Source: JAVBNU01 sp031551265 (GTDB lineage Bacteria; Cyanobacteriota; Vampirovibrionia; Gastranaerophilales; Gastranaerophilaceae). From it: a stretch of DNA of 64,000 nucleotides. Every line of letters starts with the position of its first letter. Position 1 is the first letter of the stretch. The notes under the pieces are model-generated. The model saw only the letters and a program-made list of their open reading frames with translations, did not search any database and was not told the DNA's origin. Below are positions 25,193 through 34,178 of the stretch, one piece after another. The stretch lies in the NCBI GenBank assembly GCA_031551265.1, contig JAVBNU010000010.1, forward strand, positions 3,886-67,885, read 5' to 3'. The position numbers and the translations under genes were made by a program.

Positions 25193-26089
25193 TTAATATG
25201 TATTTAATTTGTCTAAAACTTTTTTAATAATGTACTCCGGCGTTGAGGCACCCGCAGTTACACCTATTTTTTGCGCATTGATAATTTCGTTTTCATATGC
25301 CAACAATTCAATGTCGTCCTCGATATGGACTGTGGTTGTAATATCATGTAAGATTTCTGCCAGGTGCGTGGTGTTAGCGCTTTTTTTGCTGCCAACCACT
25401 ATCATTAAGTCAGACTGCTGCGCCAGCTCCTTTGCTTCACTCTGACGCAAGGCCGTTGAGGCGCATATGGTGTTAAAAATTTTTAATTCACTCGCGATAG
25501 ACAGCAAATAGTTAGTTATTTCTTTCAAAATTTCGATACGTTGTGTGGTTTGTACAACAACGCCAACTTTTTTTTGCTCCCTAATTTGTGATTCGATTTT
25601 CCTAACGGCCTCAATATCAGGCACAACATAAACTTTTTGGCCATGAAGCTGCGCATTTGCAGTGATTGCAACAACCTCAGGATGCTCAGGTTTACCGATA
25701 ATAATGAGTAAAAACCCTTCAATTACTAGCTGTATTGCTTTTTGCTGTACTTTTTTTACGTCAGGGCATGTTAAGTCGGCAATCTCGCAGCCTTTGTGCT
25801 CTAATTCCTGAAAAACCTTATCTGAAACGCCATGGCTTCGGATGACACAGATTCCTTTATTGTTGGCGCAGGCATCAATTGAGTGGACAGTTTTGATTCC
25901 CATGTTTTCAAGTTCTTGAATAACCTGAGAATTGTGGATTAGTTCACCCAGAACCCAAATATCTTTTTGAGGATTTTCAATTTTTAACTTTTTGGTTGTT
26001 TCAACTGCACGTTTTACACCGTAGCAAAATCCTGCATGTTTGGCCAATATTATGTTTTTAGGTTTCGATTTTGTTTGATTGTTAGTCAA
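25193..26089 (-). CDS. ispH: 4-hydroxy-3-methylbut-2-enyl diphosphate reductase
   Basis: A 298-residue Fe-S enzyme for the last step of the MEP isoprenoid pathway (HMBPP to IPP and DMAPP). The three cluster cysteines lie in GFCYGVKRAVE, ADLTCPDVKK and TICASTALRQ. Other family blocks present are WVLGELIHN, CVIRSHGV, GKPEHPEV and VGSKKSANTTHL. It is upstream of rpsA in the same minus-strand unit. Confidence 0.96.
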   Translation of the reverse strand: MTNNQTKSKPKNIILAKHAGFCYGVKRAVETTKKLKIENPQKDIWVLGELIHNSQVIQELENMGIKTVHSIDACANNKGICVIRSHGVSDKVFQELEHKGCEIADLTCPDVKKVQQKAIQLVIEGFLLIIIGKPEHPEVVAITANAQLHGQKVYVVPDIEAVRKIESQIREQKKVGVVVQTTQRIEILKEITNYLLSIASELKIFNTICASTALRQSEAKELAQQSDLMIVVGSKKSANTTHLAEILHDITTTVHIEDDIELLAYENEIINAQKIGVTAGASTPEYIIKKVLDKLNTY

Positions 26090-26205
26090 ATTGACTCACA
26101 TCCAATCTTTTGAACTTGCAGAGCGGAAAACTCTACTGTAAGTAAATTTATATCACGCATATACTTTAATTTCAAGCAATCTGTCAAATATTGTAAAGAA
26201 GAGAC

Positions 26206-26249
26206 AAGCATCTACACTGATTAAACGATGCAAATTGCCGTAGGTGCTT
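26206..26249 (+). promoter_or_regulatory. Possible leader hairpin
   Basis: AAGCATCTAC and GTAGGTGCTT pair around a 24-base loop, 33 bases before the small membrane gene at 26282. There is no T-run, so it is not a terminator. A structured leader is possible. Confidence 0.3.
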
Positions 26250-26281
26250 TAAAATTAAGGTAAGAGGGTCAGGAAAGAGCT

Positions 26282-26395
26282 ATGAAAACAATCAGCAACT
26301 TAATTTCAAATCAACATCCTGTAACAAGCTCGTGGATTGTAATCAATTTGATTGCGCTGGGCGTTTTGTTTGTGCTGCTCTCTAACATTTTATAA
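26282..26395 (+). CDS. Small single-pass membrane protein
   Basis: A 37-residue protein: a short polar N-terminus MKTISNLISNQHPVTSS followed by one hydrophobic helix (about residues 18-37, WIVINLIALGVLFVLLSNIL). AGGAAAGAG before the ATG is a good ribosome site. The next plus-strand gene starts 58 bases later. Function unknown; it could be a membrane-inserted regulator or a toxin-like peptide, but no antitoxin is evident. Confidence 0.5.
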   Translation: MKTISNLISNQHPVTSSWIVINLIALGVLFVLLSNIL

Positions 26396-26452
26396 TCTGT
26401 AGGTAGGATTAAAAACCTTGATAAAGATGTTATTATTCTTATATATGAGAAT

Positions 26453-27457
26453 ATGAGCATAGTAATTGTGACGAATTTTAACGGACTTGGACATTTTTTT
26501 GCAAGATTTTTCAACGCACCTCAGCAGCATCAAATGCCGCAAAATCCCAACGCGCCTGCAAACATGCCCGCTAATGCGCAAAATGTTAACAATGCAGGTG
26601 TGAACCCGCAGTTGATGTGGCAAAGACTGGCTGATGCCCCTGCCCCTGTATTCATGAAAACATCTGATATTCTTCAAAACCAGCAAGAACTCGCTGCGCT
26701 TACGAATTCTGAAACAACAAAATATTTGAAAGATGTCATGCAGCTGCCAAGAGAATTTTCCATGCTTATTGATACAATGCTGCAAAAAAACCAGTCGGGC
26801 TTAATCTCAATTAACCAGCTCAAAGCTATGCTCCAGGCAAACGGCAAAAATGCACTGAATGATGTTGTTAAGGTTATTTCTGAAATGAGCCGTCAGGGAA
26901 TTTATAAAACCGAACAATTGAGTGAAATTTTAAAAATTATAAATAATGCAATACCGGGTCAAGATACAAATTCAGCGCAAGTTTTGAAGAATATAATTTT
27001 GCTTTATCTACCCTGGCTGCCGTTAGGGGCTAATATCGACTTTGAACTCAGGTTTGGCGCTGAAGGTCAAGATGGTGAAGCAACTGAAGGCTCTTATATT
27101 ACTATAATTATCCAGACCGTTCATTACGGGCTTATTAAAGTTATTTTGGCGCTTGATGTGGAAGACCAAACTAAAGTGTGTATGAAAATCAGCTGTCCCG
27201 AAGAATTTCCGAAGGATGAGCTGCAAAAAAATATGTCTGAACAAACGCTGGCTTATAATGTGCAGACGTCGGTCCAGTATGAGACAATTAAGCTTCAGCG
27301 ACAAAAACTCAAGGATAACCAGCCAAAAGTCGACATGCACTCGTCAAATGAGATTAATCCGTATCTGATGATTGCAGCACAGTCGATAATCAGACAGATT
27401 ATAGACATAGATAAGCGCGCAGAGCTGCAATCACGCAGAAAAAGCATGGTTGACTAG
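26453..27457 (+). CDS. Hypothetical protein, remote FliK-like C-terminus
   Basis: A 334-residue protein with an Asn/Pro/Gln/Ala-rich N-terminus (residues 22-55), a helical middle part (70-190) and a beta-rich C-terminal domain: LYLPWLPLGANIDFELRFG, then SYITIIIQTVHYGLIKVILA. The layout (disordered Pro/Gln-rich front, globular back with a 'G.I.V.L.L' strand pair and PEEFPKDELQ helix) recalls flagellar hook-length proteins such as FliK. Similarity is too weak to name it. No clear ribosome site precedes the ATG, so the true start may be an internal Met. Flagellar genes lie about 10 kb away. Confidence 0.5.
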   Translation: MSIVIVTNFNGLGHFFARFFNAPQQHQMPQNPNAPANMPANAQNVNNAGVNPQLMWQRLADAPAPVFMKTSDILQNQQELAALTNSETTKYLKDVMQLPREFSMLIDTMLQKNQSGLISINQLKAMLQANGKNALNDVVKVISEMSRQGIYKTEQLSEILKIINNAIPGQDTNSAQVLKNIILLYLPWLPLGANIDFELRFGAEGQDGEATEGSYITIIIQTVHYGLIKVILALDVEDQTKVCMKISCPEEFPKDELQKNMSEQTLAYNVQTSVQYETIKLQRQKLKDNQPKVDMHSSNEINPYLMIAAQSIIRQIIDIDKRAELQSRRKSMVD

Positions 27458-27517
27458 AGTTGTATGGCTCTTTTGTCGCCTACATGCTGATGGGGAACCC
27501 ACCTTACAGTTTTTCAC

Positions 27518-27675
27518 GTCATGCTGAACTTGTTTGTGGCGCCAACCCGGTTGCAGCATCTGTTGATTGGTGAATTTAAAATTGATTTTGTACATATGGT
27601 AAAAATAATAACCAATCTCAAAAATGTAAACTGATTTCCACGTTGGTACAGATCCTGAAATAAATTCAGGATGAC
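27518..27675. repeat. Foldback repeat, GTCAT..ATGAC family
   Basis: GTCATGCTGAACTTG at the left and AAATTCAGGATGAC at the right form complementary ends. Flanking GGGGAACCCACCTTAC is repeated at about 27493 and 27693, and related GGTGGGTT/AACCCACC pieces follow at 27715 and 28474. It fills the spacer between two genes. Confidence 0.6.
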
Positions 27676-27741
27676 GTGTGTTGGAAGCTGTTGGGGGAAC
27701 CCACCTTACGACTTGGTGGGTCAAGGATAACCACCATAGGG

Positions 27742-27987
27742 TTAATAGCCATTTTGAATGAGTTGTTCGCATTTATTTTCCCAACGCGCAAACTTAAGTG
27801 CTAATACCACTCGGGGGAGCTTTGTATTTTTAATTTCATTTTCTACATATATGCAACGTATTCGCTTTTCCAGCATTCTTCGTTTTATGTTTAGTTTTTC
27901 TTCAATTTCCTTATTTTTATCCCCTTGCGCAATTAGCTCGACTATTTTTAAGTCTTTTTTACTTGATATGGTATTTGTTGATAGCAT
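27742..27987 (-). CDS. Small LuxR/GerE-type HTH protein
   Basis: An 81-residue protein consisting essentially of one LuxR-type helix-turn-helix: KKDLKIVELIAQGDKNKEIE and EKLNIKRRMLEKRIRCIYVE. No receiver or ligand domain precedes it, so it is a stand-alone DNA-binding module. AAGGAGG lies 7 bases before the ATG at 27987, which fixes the start over the TTG one codon upstream. It belongs to a run of small regulators (27.7-29.7 kb). Confidence 0.75.
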   Translation of the reverse strand: MLSTNTISSKKDLKIVELIAQGDKNKEIEEKLNIKRRMLEKRIRCIYVENEIKNTKLPRVVLALKFARWENKCEQLIQNGY

Positions 27988-28149
27988 CAATTTACCTCCT
28001 TATAAACTCAAAGCATCATTACTATAAGTATAATTCTGTGATTTTTTTAATCTATCATCCATATGGGTATATTTATCTTGTTATGATAAATATTAAATAT
28101 ATCGTAATGGCATATAGTAATAACTTGCAATTGTGTCTAAACTTTTAAC

Positions 28150-28473
28150 ATGAGCGTAAAGAAGGAATTTGGGAAAAGATTAAAATTTTTACGAAAGCAA
28201 TTAATGCTCTCACAAGCGGAACTTGCCGAGATAGTTGGTGTTGAAAATTTGGCCATCAGCAGGATAGAAAGTGGCGAGCAGTTTGTTAAAGCTGAAACTT
28301 TGGATGGTATTAAAAAAGCATTAGAAGTGGATTATGCAAGTTTATTTGCATTTGATGATAAGTCTGAAATACAAAATAAAAAGCTCAAAAGTATTATGCT
28401 TCAACTTAAATCACTAGATGATAAGGCACTAGATTTCTTTTTGTCGACAATAAAATCTTATAAAAAAATGTAA
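28150..28473 (+). CDS. XRE-family transcriptional regulator
   Basis: A 107-residue protein with an N-terminal Cro/CI-type HTH (residues 8-62): LKFLRKQLMLSQAELAEIVG followed by ISRIESGEQFVKAETLDGI. A helical C-terminal tail (LKSIMLQLKSLDDKALDFF) is typical of dimerising orphan XRE proteins. No partner gene is coupled to it. The next gene (28531-28698) is convergent. Confidence 0.85.
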   Translation: MSVKKEFGKRLKFLRKQLMLSQAELAEIVGVENLAISRIESGEQFVKAETLDGIKKALEVDYASLFAFDDKSEIQNKKLKSIMLQLKSLDDKALDFFLSTIKSYKKM

Positions 28474-28530
28474 GGTGGGTTTTGTTAACCCACCAAAACT
28501 AATATAGAAAACAACCACTCGATTTTTGAG

Positions 28531-28698
28531 TTAATATGCGTTAATAAGTTCGGTCAGGTGTTCTTGAATATTTGATAGAATAGCCTTAGCCTGATTTTTT
28601 AGCAAATCATGACTGGTATTGTATTTGGAATAATTCACTAAACCGTCTAAATCTTTAATGTCTTCTTGTAGTGACTCAATTATATAACTTTTGGGCAT
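28531..28698 (-). CDS. Small helical protein, paralogue of 34179-34346
   Basis: A 55-residue acidic helical protein, MPKSYIIESLQEDIKDLDGL, then VNYSKYNTSHDLLKNQAKAI and LSNIQEHLTELINAY. It aligns over its whole length, without gaps, with the 55-residue protein at 34179-34346. No motif is known. Both genes sit near XRE-type HTH genes. Conservation of the whole frame between paralogues is the evidence that it is real. Confidence 0.75.
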   Translation of the reverse strand: MPKSYIIESLQEDIKDLDGLVNYSKYNTSHDLLKNQAKAILSNIQEHLTELINAY

Positions 28699-28762
28699 GT
28701 TTTATACTTCTGAATAATTCTTTTGGTTAATATATTAGGTATTTAATCATAATTTTGTGTAG

Positions 28763-29020
28763 ATGTCAAACATAATGTACAATATTATTAGTGTTATGGA
28801 TAAAAGCAACGATATAATGTTTAAAGTAGGATATAAAATCCGCTATGAACGCTCAAAGCTGGGCATTTCACAAGAAAAACTTGCAGAAATGTCTAATTTG
28901 AACAGGAATTTTGTTGGTATGATTGAGCGCGGCGAAGCCAATATCACTGTCAAACGGCTGGAGCGTATAGCCAGAGCGCTTAATCTTGATATTCGCGAGT
29001 TGTTCAACTTTAGCCTATGA
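28763..29020 (+). CDS. XRE-family transcriptional regulator (short)
   Basis: An 85-residue protein that is mostly one HTH: VGYKIRYERSKLGISQEKLA, then MIERGEANITVKRLERIARA. It ends right after the fifth helix (LDIRELFNFSL). The true start may be the Met at 28796 or 28817, since no ribosome site marks 28763. It converges on a small gene whose stop is 5 bases away. Confidence 0.82.
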   Translation: MSNIMYNIISVMDKSNDIMFKVGYKIRYERSKLGISQEKLAEMSNLNRNFVGMIERGEANITVKRLERIARALNLDIRELFNFSL

Positions 29021-29024
29021 GAGT

Positions 29025-29144
29025 CTAGTATCTGTGCTTTTCGTTGTGTTCTTCCACCCAGACATACGTGCGATTAAAGACTGACTCAAAAGGATTGTAA
29101 GAGTAGTCCTTATCCGTAAAAGGATTCTGCGCTGCATGATTCAT
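29025..29144 (-). CDS. Small 39-residue protein
   Basis: Reads MNHAAQNPFTDKDYSYNPFE followed by SVFNRTYVWVEEHNEKHRY. GGAAGGTGAAAG immediately upstream is a strong ribosome site, and the composition is protein-like (aromatic and charged). No motif is recognised. It is convergent with the XRE gene at 28763-29020. Confidence 0.5.
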   Translation of the reverse strand: MNHAAQNPFTDKDYSYNPFESVFNRTYVWVEEHNEKHRY

Positions 29145-29308
29145 GGCTTTCACCTTCCACTTTATAAATTTTAAATCGTATAAAAATTTCATTATTCCGA
29201 CCTATTTTAATTGATAATTACATTATTGAATTAAACTGCTTAGGAAGGTATACCTAAAAGTACTATCTTGATATAGACTGAGGTAGTATTTTATCGGAAA
29301 AATGAAAT

Positions 29309-29641
29309 TTAGTCTTTGATGTTGAAAATATCAATAATCAGGAAAGCCTTTTTCAGTTGTTTTGCATCCAAAGTTCTGAGACTGTTTTTTATATCATTTA
29401 GCAGGGTTTCGTCATTTTTTTTGTGATTATCATATCTTTTGAAAAAATAATCTTCTGAAACCTTAAAAATACTTGATAACTTTATAAGCACTTTACCTGA
29501 CAAAAAAGTTTTGCCTGTCTCAAGCCTGCTGATGGAACGCGGTTGCAGGCCAATCTGTTCCGCAAGTTCTTCCTGTGTAAGATTTGCAGTGATGCGAAGT
29601 TCTTTTATTCTTTGGCCTATAATTTGATAAATATTTTCCAT
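29309..29641 (-). CDS. XRE-family transcriptional regulator
   Basis: A 110-residue protein with a canonical Cro/CI HTH at residues 9-63: IKELRITANLTQEELAEQIG, then SISRLETGKTFLSGKVLIKL. A helical C-terminus (DIKNSLRTLDAKQLKKAFL) follows. The ATG at 29641 is chosen over an upstream TTG. The C-terminal tail resembles that of the regulator at 28150. It lies downstream of comEC (29746-32136) on the same strand, 104 bases after its stop. Confidence 0.85.
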   Translation of the reverse strand: MENIYQIIGQRIKELRITANLTQEELAEQIGLQPRSISRLETGKTFLSGKVLIKLSSIFKVSEDYFFKRYDNHKKNDETLLNDIKNSLRTLDAKQLKKAFLIIDIFNIKD

Positions 29642-29745
29642 GATTCCAGCATAGTATTTCAAGCTGTTATTTCTATTATTTCGCTTGTCTGATATAAGAC
29701 ATTTTATGACATATAGTTCATAAATAAAAGCATTGTTAATAATTG

Positions 29746-32136
29746 TTATCTTGTTATGGGCACGAATTTTTCGGTGTCAAGATTGAAATATAGATACTCA
29801 GGCTCTTTTTGCTGCTTTTTGAATAAAGTTTTTATTGCACCAAGAGTATCAGTCCGATACGTGGGGATATTATTCTGTTTTAAGCTGATTACTGTTGAAA
29901 AATGCGGGTGCCTGTAGTTGTTTTGACCGACTGAAAGTACTGCTGTATCAAGATTCAAGTTCTTAATCATTTTTTCATCAATAGTGTCTTTAGCGCCGTG
30001 GTGGCCTATTTTTATGATTTCAACATTTTTCGGCAAAATGTTTTTAATCTCGCTGTATGCCAAAACCCCGGCATCACCCATGAATAAAAGATTTTTATCC
30101 TTATAACTCAGAAGCGTTATTATAGAGGTTTCGTTGTCGCTGATTTTTTCTGACTTTTCAGCCTGAAAAACTCTTATTTCGAAGTCTTTTTCACTAAAAA
30201 TTTTCTGATTATTTTTTGCTATGGTGAAATTTAGTTTTTTGAGGTTTATTGTCTCAAAAATTTCTTTATACAAGCCGGAATCGTGATTATACCTGTTTAA
30301 AATAATATTCCCAATTTTAAAATCTTCTGCAAAATGCACGAATCCACCGGCATGGTCGCTGTCATAGTGGGTTAAAACCACTGTGTTAATCTTTTTTATA
30401 CCGCGATCTTTTAAATACTTGCCGGCAATGGTTTTTGCCTGTGAATTAGTTGAGTTGAATGGTATTTTGCCTGTATCAACCATAAAATACTGATTTTTAG
30501 GACTTTTTATCAAGGCCATGTCTGCGTTACCGACATCAAAGAAAATTACTTCACAATCATCCCTTTTAATAGGTACCAGAGAGATTATCAACAAAAGAGT
30601 CGCGAAAACCGCAGTATATAATACTTTTTTGTTTTTGCCTCTATCCACAAAACAATAGAACCAGCCGAAAAGCGAAGAATAATATACAAAAATCTGGAAT
30701 AGCGTTGGCTTGAATGTGGCAACAAGTGAGTGTGGCATGTTGCTGAAAAAGTCAGAAACCCAAATAAGCGCGCTGGCGCTGAGATTGGTTATGTAGCTGA
30801 TTAAAAAAACGAGTTTGTCGCCTACGACCGGGATTAGCGCGACGCTGAAACTGGCAAAGCCTCCAAAACTTGTAATTGTAAAAACAGGCATCATCGCGAT
30901 GTTCGCAAAAAGGGAATAAGTCGCAAATGTGTTGAAATAATACATCTGAATCGGTATAATCCAAAGCTGTGCTATAAAAGGAATACAAATCGTATCACTC
31001 ACAATCGGAGGGAGCTTTTTGTTCAATAAATCACAAATTGGCCCACACATCAAAATCAGCCCGAAGGTTACTATAAAAGAAAGCTTGAAGCCCAAATCAT
31101 TGATTGTCGCAGGGTTGTATAGCAGCATTAACAGCGCTACAAAAAATAAAAGAGCAAGCGTGTTTGACTGCCTGTCGATTAATTTGCCGAGCAGCACAAA
31201 CTCCATAGCCAGTGAAGCGCGCAAAATTGACGGTGGAAAACCTGTCATACAAGTGTATACGAGCACAACAAGCATACCTGCGCCGATGGACAGCCTGTAG
31301 CTGACTCTGAGTTTTTGTAGTATGAAAAAACACAGACCGAAAATCAACGCTACGTTCATCCCTGAGGCCGAGAGAATGTGAAAAAGCCCTGAGTTTACAA
31401 ACGAAGTTTTGATTTCATCGGGCGGGTTAACGGCGTCGTCGCCGAATATAATTCCCCCAATTACTTCTATATTCGGTGATTTAATATATTTTGTATGGAT
31501 GTTGAGGATTTTTAATTTTATTAAATTTAATTTTTGCAAAAATTTCCATCTTAAATTTTGAGGCGATGATATTTTTTCAAAACAATCATCTTTTCCATAG
31601 AAAGTAGTGTAAACGTGCTTGTTGCGTAGGTATTTTGCATAATTAAATTGTGAAGGGTTAGTTGCGCGAGCCGGCAAATATAGATTGCCTTTAATACTCG
31701 CTCTGTCGCCTATTTCCAGTTTTTTGAAATGTGCATTCTCGTCACTTATTGAGACAATAGTTTTCGCCTTAAGACTTTGCTCGGTGCTGTTTTCGAGTTT
31801 TATGTTTTCAACATCAAAATAAAATTTGGTCTTAATCGGATCGTTTGTGGTCAGGTTTGAAGAGATTGTCCCTGTTATGATTGCGTTATTTTGTGGTGTT
31901 ATCAGAGCCAGTTCGTCAAAATCCTTGATTCTCAAATGACAGTTTAAAAACGCTAAAATAAACACAATAAAAGCCAAGATGGCGGCTTTGCCGCTCACAA
32001 TATTTTTTACGACAAGCGCAGACAGCAAAATAAGTACGCCAACTGCAATCCAAACGTCTAAACCTGTGAAAAATGCAGCCAAGCCTGAAATGTAAATTAC
32101 GGTTATTAGTATTAATAAACCTGACTTATCCAGCAT
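29746..32136 (-). CDS. comEC: DNA internalization protein ComEC/Rec2
   Basis: A 796-residue polytopic protein that carries single-stranded DNA across the inner membrane during transformation. It has N-terminal membrane helices with an OB-like DUF4131 region (about 60-190), then the competence channel domain with IFGDDAVNPPDEIKTSFVNS and GLFHILSASGMNVALIFGL. The C-terminal metallo-beta-lactamase domain has FFDVGNADM, VVLTHYDSDHAGG near residue 589 and IGHHGAKD. It is full length. No other competence gene is in the window. There is no clear operon; the gene stands alone. Confidence 0.93.
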   Translation of the reverse strand: MLDKSGLLILITVIYISGLAAFFTGLDVWIAVGVLILLSALVVKNIVSGKAAILAFIVFILAFLNCHLRIKDFDELALITPQNNAIITGTISSNLTTNDPIKTKFYFDVENIKLENSTEQSLKAKTIVSISDENAHFKKLEIGDRASIKGNLYLPARATNPSQFNYAKYLRNKHVYTTFYGKDDCFEKISSPQNLRWKFLQKLNLIKLKILNIHTKYIKSPNIEVIGGIIFGDDAVNPPDEIKTSFVNSGLFHILSASGMNVALIFGLCFFILQKLRVSYRLSIGAGMLVVLVYTCMTGFPPSILRASLAMEFVLLGKLIDRQSNTLALLFFVALLMLLYNPATINDLGFKLSFIVTFGLILMCGPICDLLNKKLPPIVSDTICIPFIAQLWIIPIQMYYFNTFATYSLFANIAMMPVFTITSFGGFASFSVALIPVVGDKLVFLISYITNLSASALIWVSDFFSNMPHSLVATFKPTLFQIFVYYSSLFGWFYCFVDRGKNKKVLYTAVFATLLLIISLVPIKRDDCEVIFFDVGNADMALIKSPKNQYFMVDTGKIPFNSTNSQAKTIAGKYLKDRGIKKINTVVLTHYDSDHAGGFVHFAEDFKIGNIILNRYNHDSGLYKEIFETINLKKLNFTIAKNNQKIFSEKDFEIRVFQAEKSEKISDNETSIITLLSYKDKNLLFMGDAGVLAYSEIKNILPKNVEIIKIGHHGAKDTIDEKMIKNLNLDTAVLSVGQNNYRHPHFSTVISLKQNNIPTYRTDTLGAIKTLFKKQQKEPEYLYFNLDTEKFVPITR

Positions 32137-32180
32137 GACTAAATAATGGCATAAAAATGCCTGTCATGCACATTGTAAAT

Positions 32181-32339
32181 TTAATTATTATAAATATCGA
32201 ATAATGTGTTTAATTTCTCTGTAATTATTTTGTTAACAACATCTAAATGTATCGGACATTCGCCTTCTTCTATGCTTAGGTTGAGGCTGTCTGAAAAAGT
32301 CTTTTGTAGCATTACCAAATCCCAAATTAGTTTGTCCAT
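32181..32339 (-). CDS. Small hypothetical protein
   Basis: A 52-residue acidic helical protein: MDKLIWDLVMLQKTFSDSLN, then LSIEEGECPIHLDVVNKI. GGAG lies 7 bases before the ATG. It is immediately upstream of comEC on the same strand (44 bases). Unknown function. Confidence 0.6.
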   Translation of the reverse strand: MDKLIWDLVMLQKTFSDSLNLSIEEGECPIHLDVVNKIITEKLNTLFDIYNN

Positions 32340-32463
32340 CTATGCTCCATTGATTAAATTATATTCAATATAATGACATCAAATTTAATAAATTGCAATT
32401 GATTATTGCAAAATAGTTTAATAAAATTAACATAAGTGAAATTTTATTAAAAAAGGTGTAATT

Positions 32464-32616
32464 ATGAGCCCTAAAGAAATTAAACAAAGACTGGTTGTAT
32501 TGCTTGATGCAGAAGAATTTGAAAAATTTAAGAAAATTGCAGAAGAACAAAACCGCACAGCCGGCAATCTTGGCGCGACAATAGTAAAAGATTTTCTGAA
32601 AAATTATAAAGGCTAA
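32464..32616 (+). CDS. Ribbon-helix-helix-like small protein
   Basis: A 50-residue protein, MSPKEIKQRLVVLLDAEEFE, then KFKKIAEEQNRTAGNLGATI. The pattern of a short strand (QRLVVLLD) followed by two helices and the N-R-T-x-x-N-L turn is that of CopG/Arc-type ribbon-helix-helix regulators, common as antitoxins. AAAGGTG precedes the ATG. No toxin partner is seen downstream, only a REP palindrome. Confidence 0.65.
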   Translation: MSPKEIKQRLVVLLDAEEFEKFKKIAEEQNRTAGNLGATIVKDFLKNYKG

Positions 32617-32639
32617 AGTCCACTTAGGCAGTGACAGCA

Positions 32640-32657
32640 GGGTGCGTCTCACGCACC
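32640..32657. repeat. REP-like palindrome
   Basis: GGGTGCGTCTCACGCACC, same family as the palindromes flanking the REP-associated transposase at 60.9 kb. Confidence 0.8.
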
Positions 32658-32679
32658 AACATTGTTGTGTGGGTTTTAA

Positions 32680-32997
32680 CTACTTTGTGCCCGTATAATT
32701 TGTCTTGGCTTGTTGCTGATACCAGTTGTCAGTCCTTGTTTTTTCGGTTTCACGTATTTGTTCGTAGCATGCAGACAATTTGTCGCCCGCAAAGTTAGCA
32801 GTACACTGGTCTACTGATTTTTCAAACTCGTTTTTTCGAACTTGCCAGTATTTTTTATTTTTCATTGTGTATTGTTTGCTGCTGTCTAAATTTCTGTATG
32901 GCGCCGGGCAAAAGTCTTCCCATTGTGGCTCTGCGGCAGAAACAACAGCCGGTGAAATTACCATTAACAAGACTATAAACGTGATTATTTTTTTCAT
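32680..32997 (-). CDS. Small secreted protein, unknown function
   Basis: A 105-residue protein with signal peptide MKKIITFIVLLMVISPAVVS followed by AAEPQWEDFCPAPYRNLDSS. The mature part has three cysteines (in DFCPAP, VDQCTA and SACYEQ) and many Lys, Gln and Tyr residues, and is mostly helical. It is probably periplasmic. No family is recognised. The start at 32997 gives a proper signal peptide; the frame extends 6 codons further upstream. Confidence 0.7.
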   Translation of the reverse strand: MKKIITFIVLLMVISPAVVSAAEPQWEDFCPAPYRNLDSSKQYTMKNKKYWQVRKNEFEKSVDQCTANFAGDKLSACYEQIRETEKTRTDNWYQQQAKTNYTGTK

Positions 32998-33102
32998 TTT
33001 TTCTAATTCCAACATTATGACAAATTTATTTTACACCACATTAATATAATTTTCCGTATTTTTGAAATAAAATTTACAAAGCTATATGTTATAATTGTGA
33101 TT

Positions 33103-33642
33103 ATGGACGTACGTTATTCAGAAATGTTTTCAATAGCCTCGGCGCTTGAAGAATTCAAGAAAAAGCACAATTTCGATGCTGCAATCAAAAAGGCCACGTT
33201 TTTTAAATTTTGGTCAAAGGTTGTAGGCAAGAAATTTCAGGAAGTGTCAAAACCCGTCTCGATTAACTCAAACGGTGTTTTGCAAGTTGCCTGTAAAAAT
33301 TCGCTCGTCACAGGTGAGTTGTTTATGTTTAAAGATGATATCCTCAAAAAAATGCAGCCATATACAGCTCCTTTGAAACTCGAAATCACTGATATCGTCT
33401 TTAGCCACAAAATTTGGACAGAAGAACAGCAGGAAGAGAACTTGGTGCAAGAAGCACAGCCCGAACCGCAAAAAATTTCCGATGAAGAGCTTGATAAAAT
33501 AGAATTGGATGAAGAAACTCTTGAGGAAGTACGATTGGCTGTTGAAAACTCGAAATTTGCGTCAGACGAACAAAAGAAAAAAATGTACTGTGCAATAATC
33601 AAAAATTTGAAAGAACAAAAGCACAAAAAAATGGAATCTTAA
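33103..33642 (+). CDS. DUF721 (DciA-like) protein
   Basis: A 179-residue protein with an N-terminal DUF721/DciA-like domain (residues about 8-100): IKKATFFKFWSKVVGKKFQE then NGVLQVACKNSLVTGELFMF, the KH-like fold linked to helicase loading in bacteria that lack DnaC. The C-terminal half is acidic and helical (EELDKIELDEETLEEVRLAV). The ATG at 33103 is preferred over a GTG two codons upstream. dnaA and dnaB are not nearby, so the helicase-loader role is inferred from the family. Confidence 0.72.
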   Translation: MDVRYSEMFSIASALEEFKKKHNFDAAIKKATFFKFWSKVVGKKFQEVSKPVSINSNGVLQVACKNSLVTGELFMFKDDILKKMQPYTAPLKLEITDIVFSHKIWTEEQQEENLVQEAQPEPQKISDEELDKIELDEETLEEVRLAVENSKFASDEQKKKMYCAIIKNLKEQKHKKMES

Positions 33643-33712
33643 CTTCGAATTTTTCTCTCTGTCTTGATTCCATTGTATTTTTTGTAACTATCCATACTCA
33701 TTTATGCTCAAT

Positions 33713-33922
33713 TTAAGCGCAATAGCTTTTGAAGGATTTTTTTTGTTCCTGATTGTCAATCCAATCGCAGGCTTTGTAAAGTCCTTCGGCAACTTTCGGC
33801 TCGTTTACTTTTTGGCATACTTCATTCATGCTCAAGGGGTTAGGCTTAACTCCCTCGTTTTGCCTGGTAAAATGTTCTCTCTTAATACCTGTAAATGCTT
33901 TTCCAAAAACATTCAAGCTCAT
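33713..33922 (-). CDS. Small hypothetical protein
   Basis: A 69-residue protein, MSLNVFGKAFTGIKREHFTR, then QNEGVKPNPLSMNEVCQKVN and a helical C-terminus. GAGGAAG lies just before the ATG. Two cysteines; no signal or membrane segment. It looks lineage-specific. Confidence 0.62.
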   Translation of the reverse strand: MSLNVFGKAFTGIKREHFTRQNEGVKPNPLSMNEVCQKVNEPKVAEGLYKACDWIDNQEQKKSFKSYCA

Positions 33923-34178
33923 TAGCTTCCTCTTATTCTTCCTTTTCTGTGAGATGTAGTAACTAATCTCGTGTGAATTTAAATGTTAGTGCAGACAATA
34001 ATATCCCTTATATTTATAAAAACATTTATATGCAAAAAATTGCCTTTTTCCAGGGGTTTGTAAAAAAAGTGTTACAATTGGGGGCTAAAATGCAGTTATA
34101 GATTGATTTCGAAATTAGTCAAAATTTGGTGCAGTGGTGAATGCACCCTACGGCTGCGCCTTATGGCAAATAAGCCAA

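Noticed and set aside
27493..28500. CRISPR-like array among the short repeats
   Set aside because: Repeats are few, inverted and not evenly spaced; no cas genes are present.
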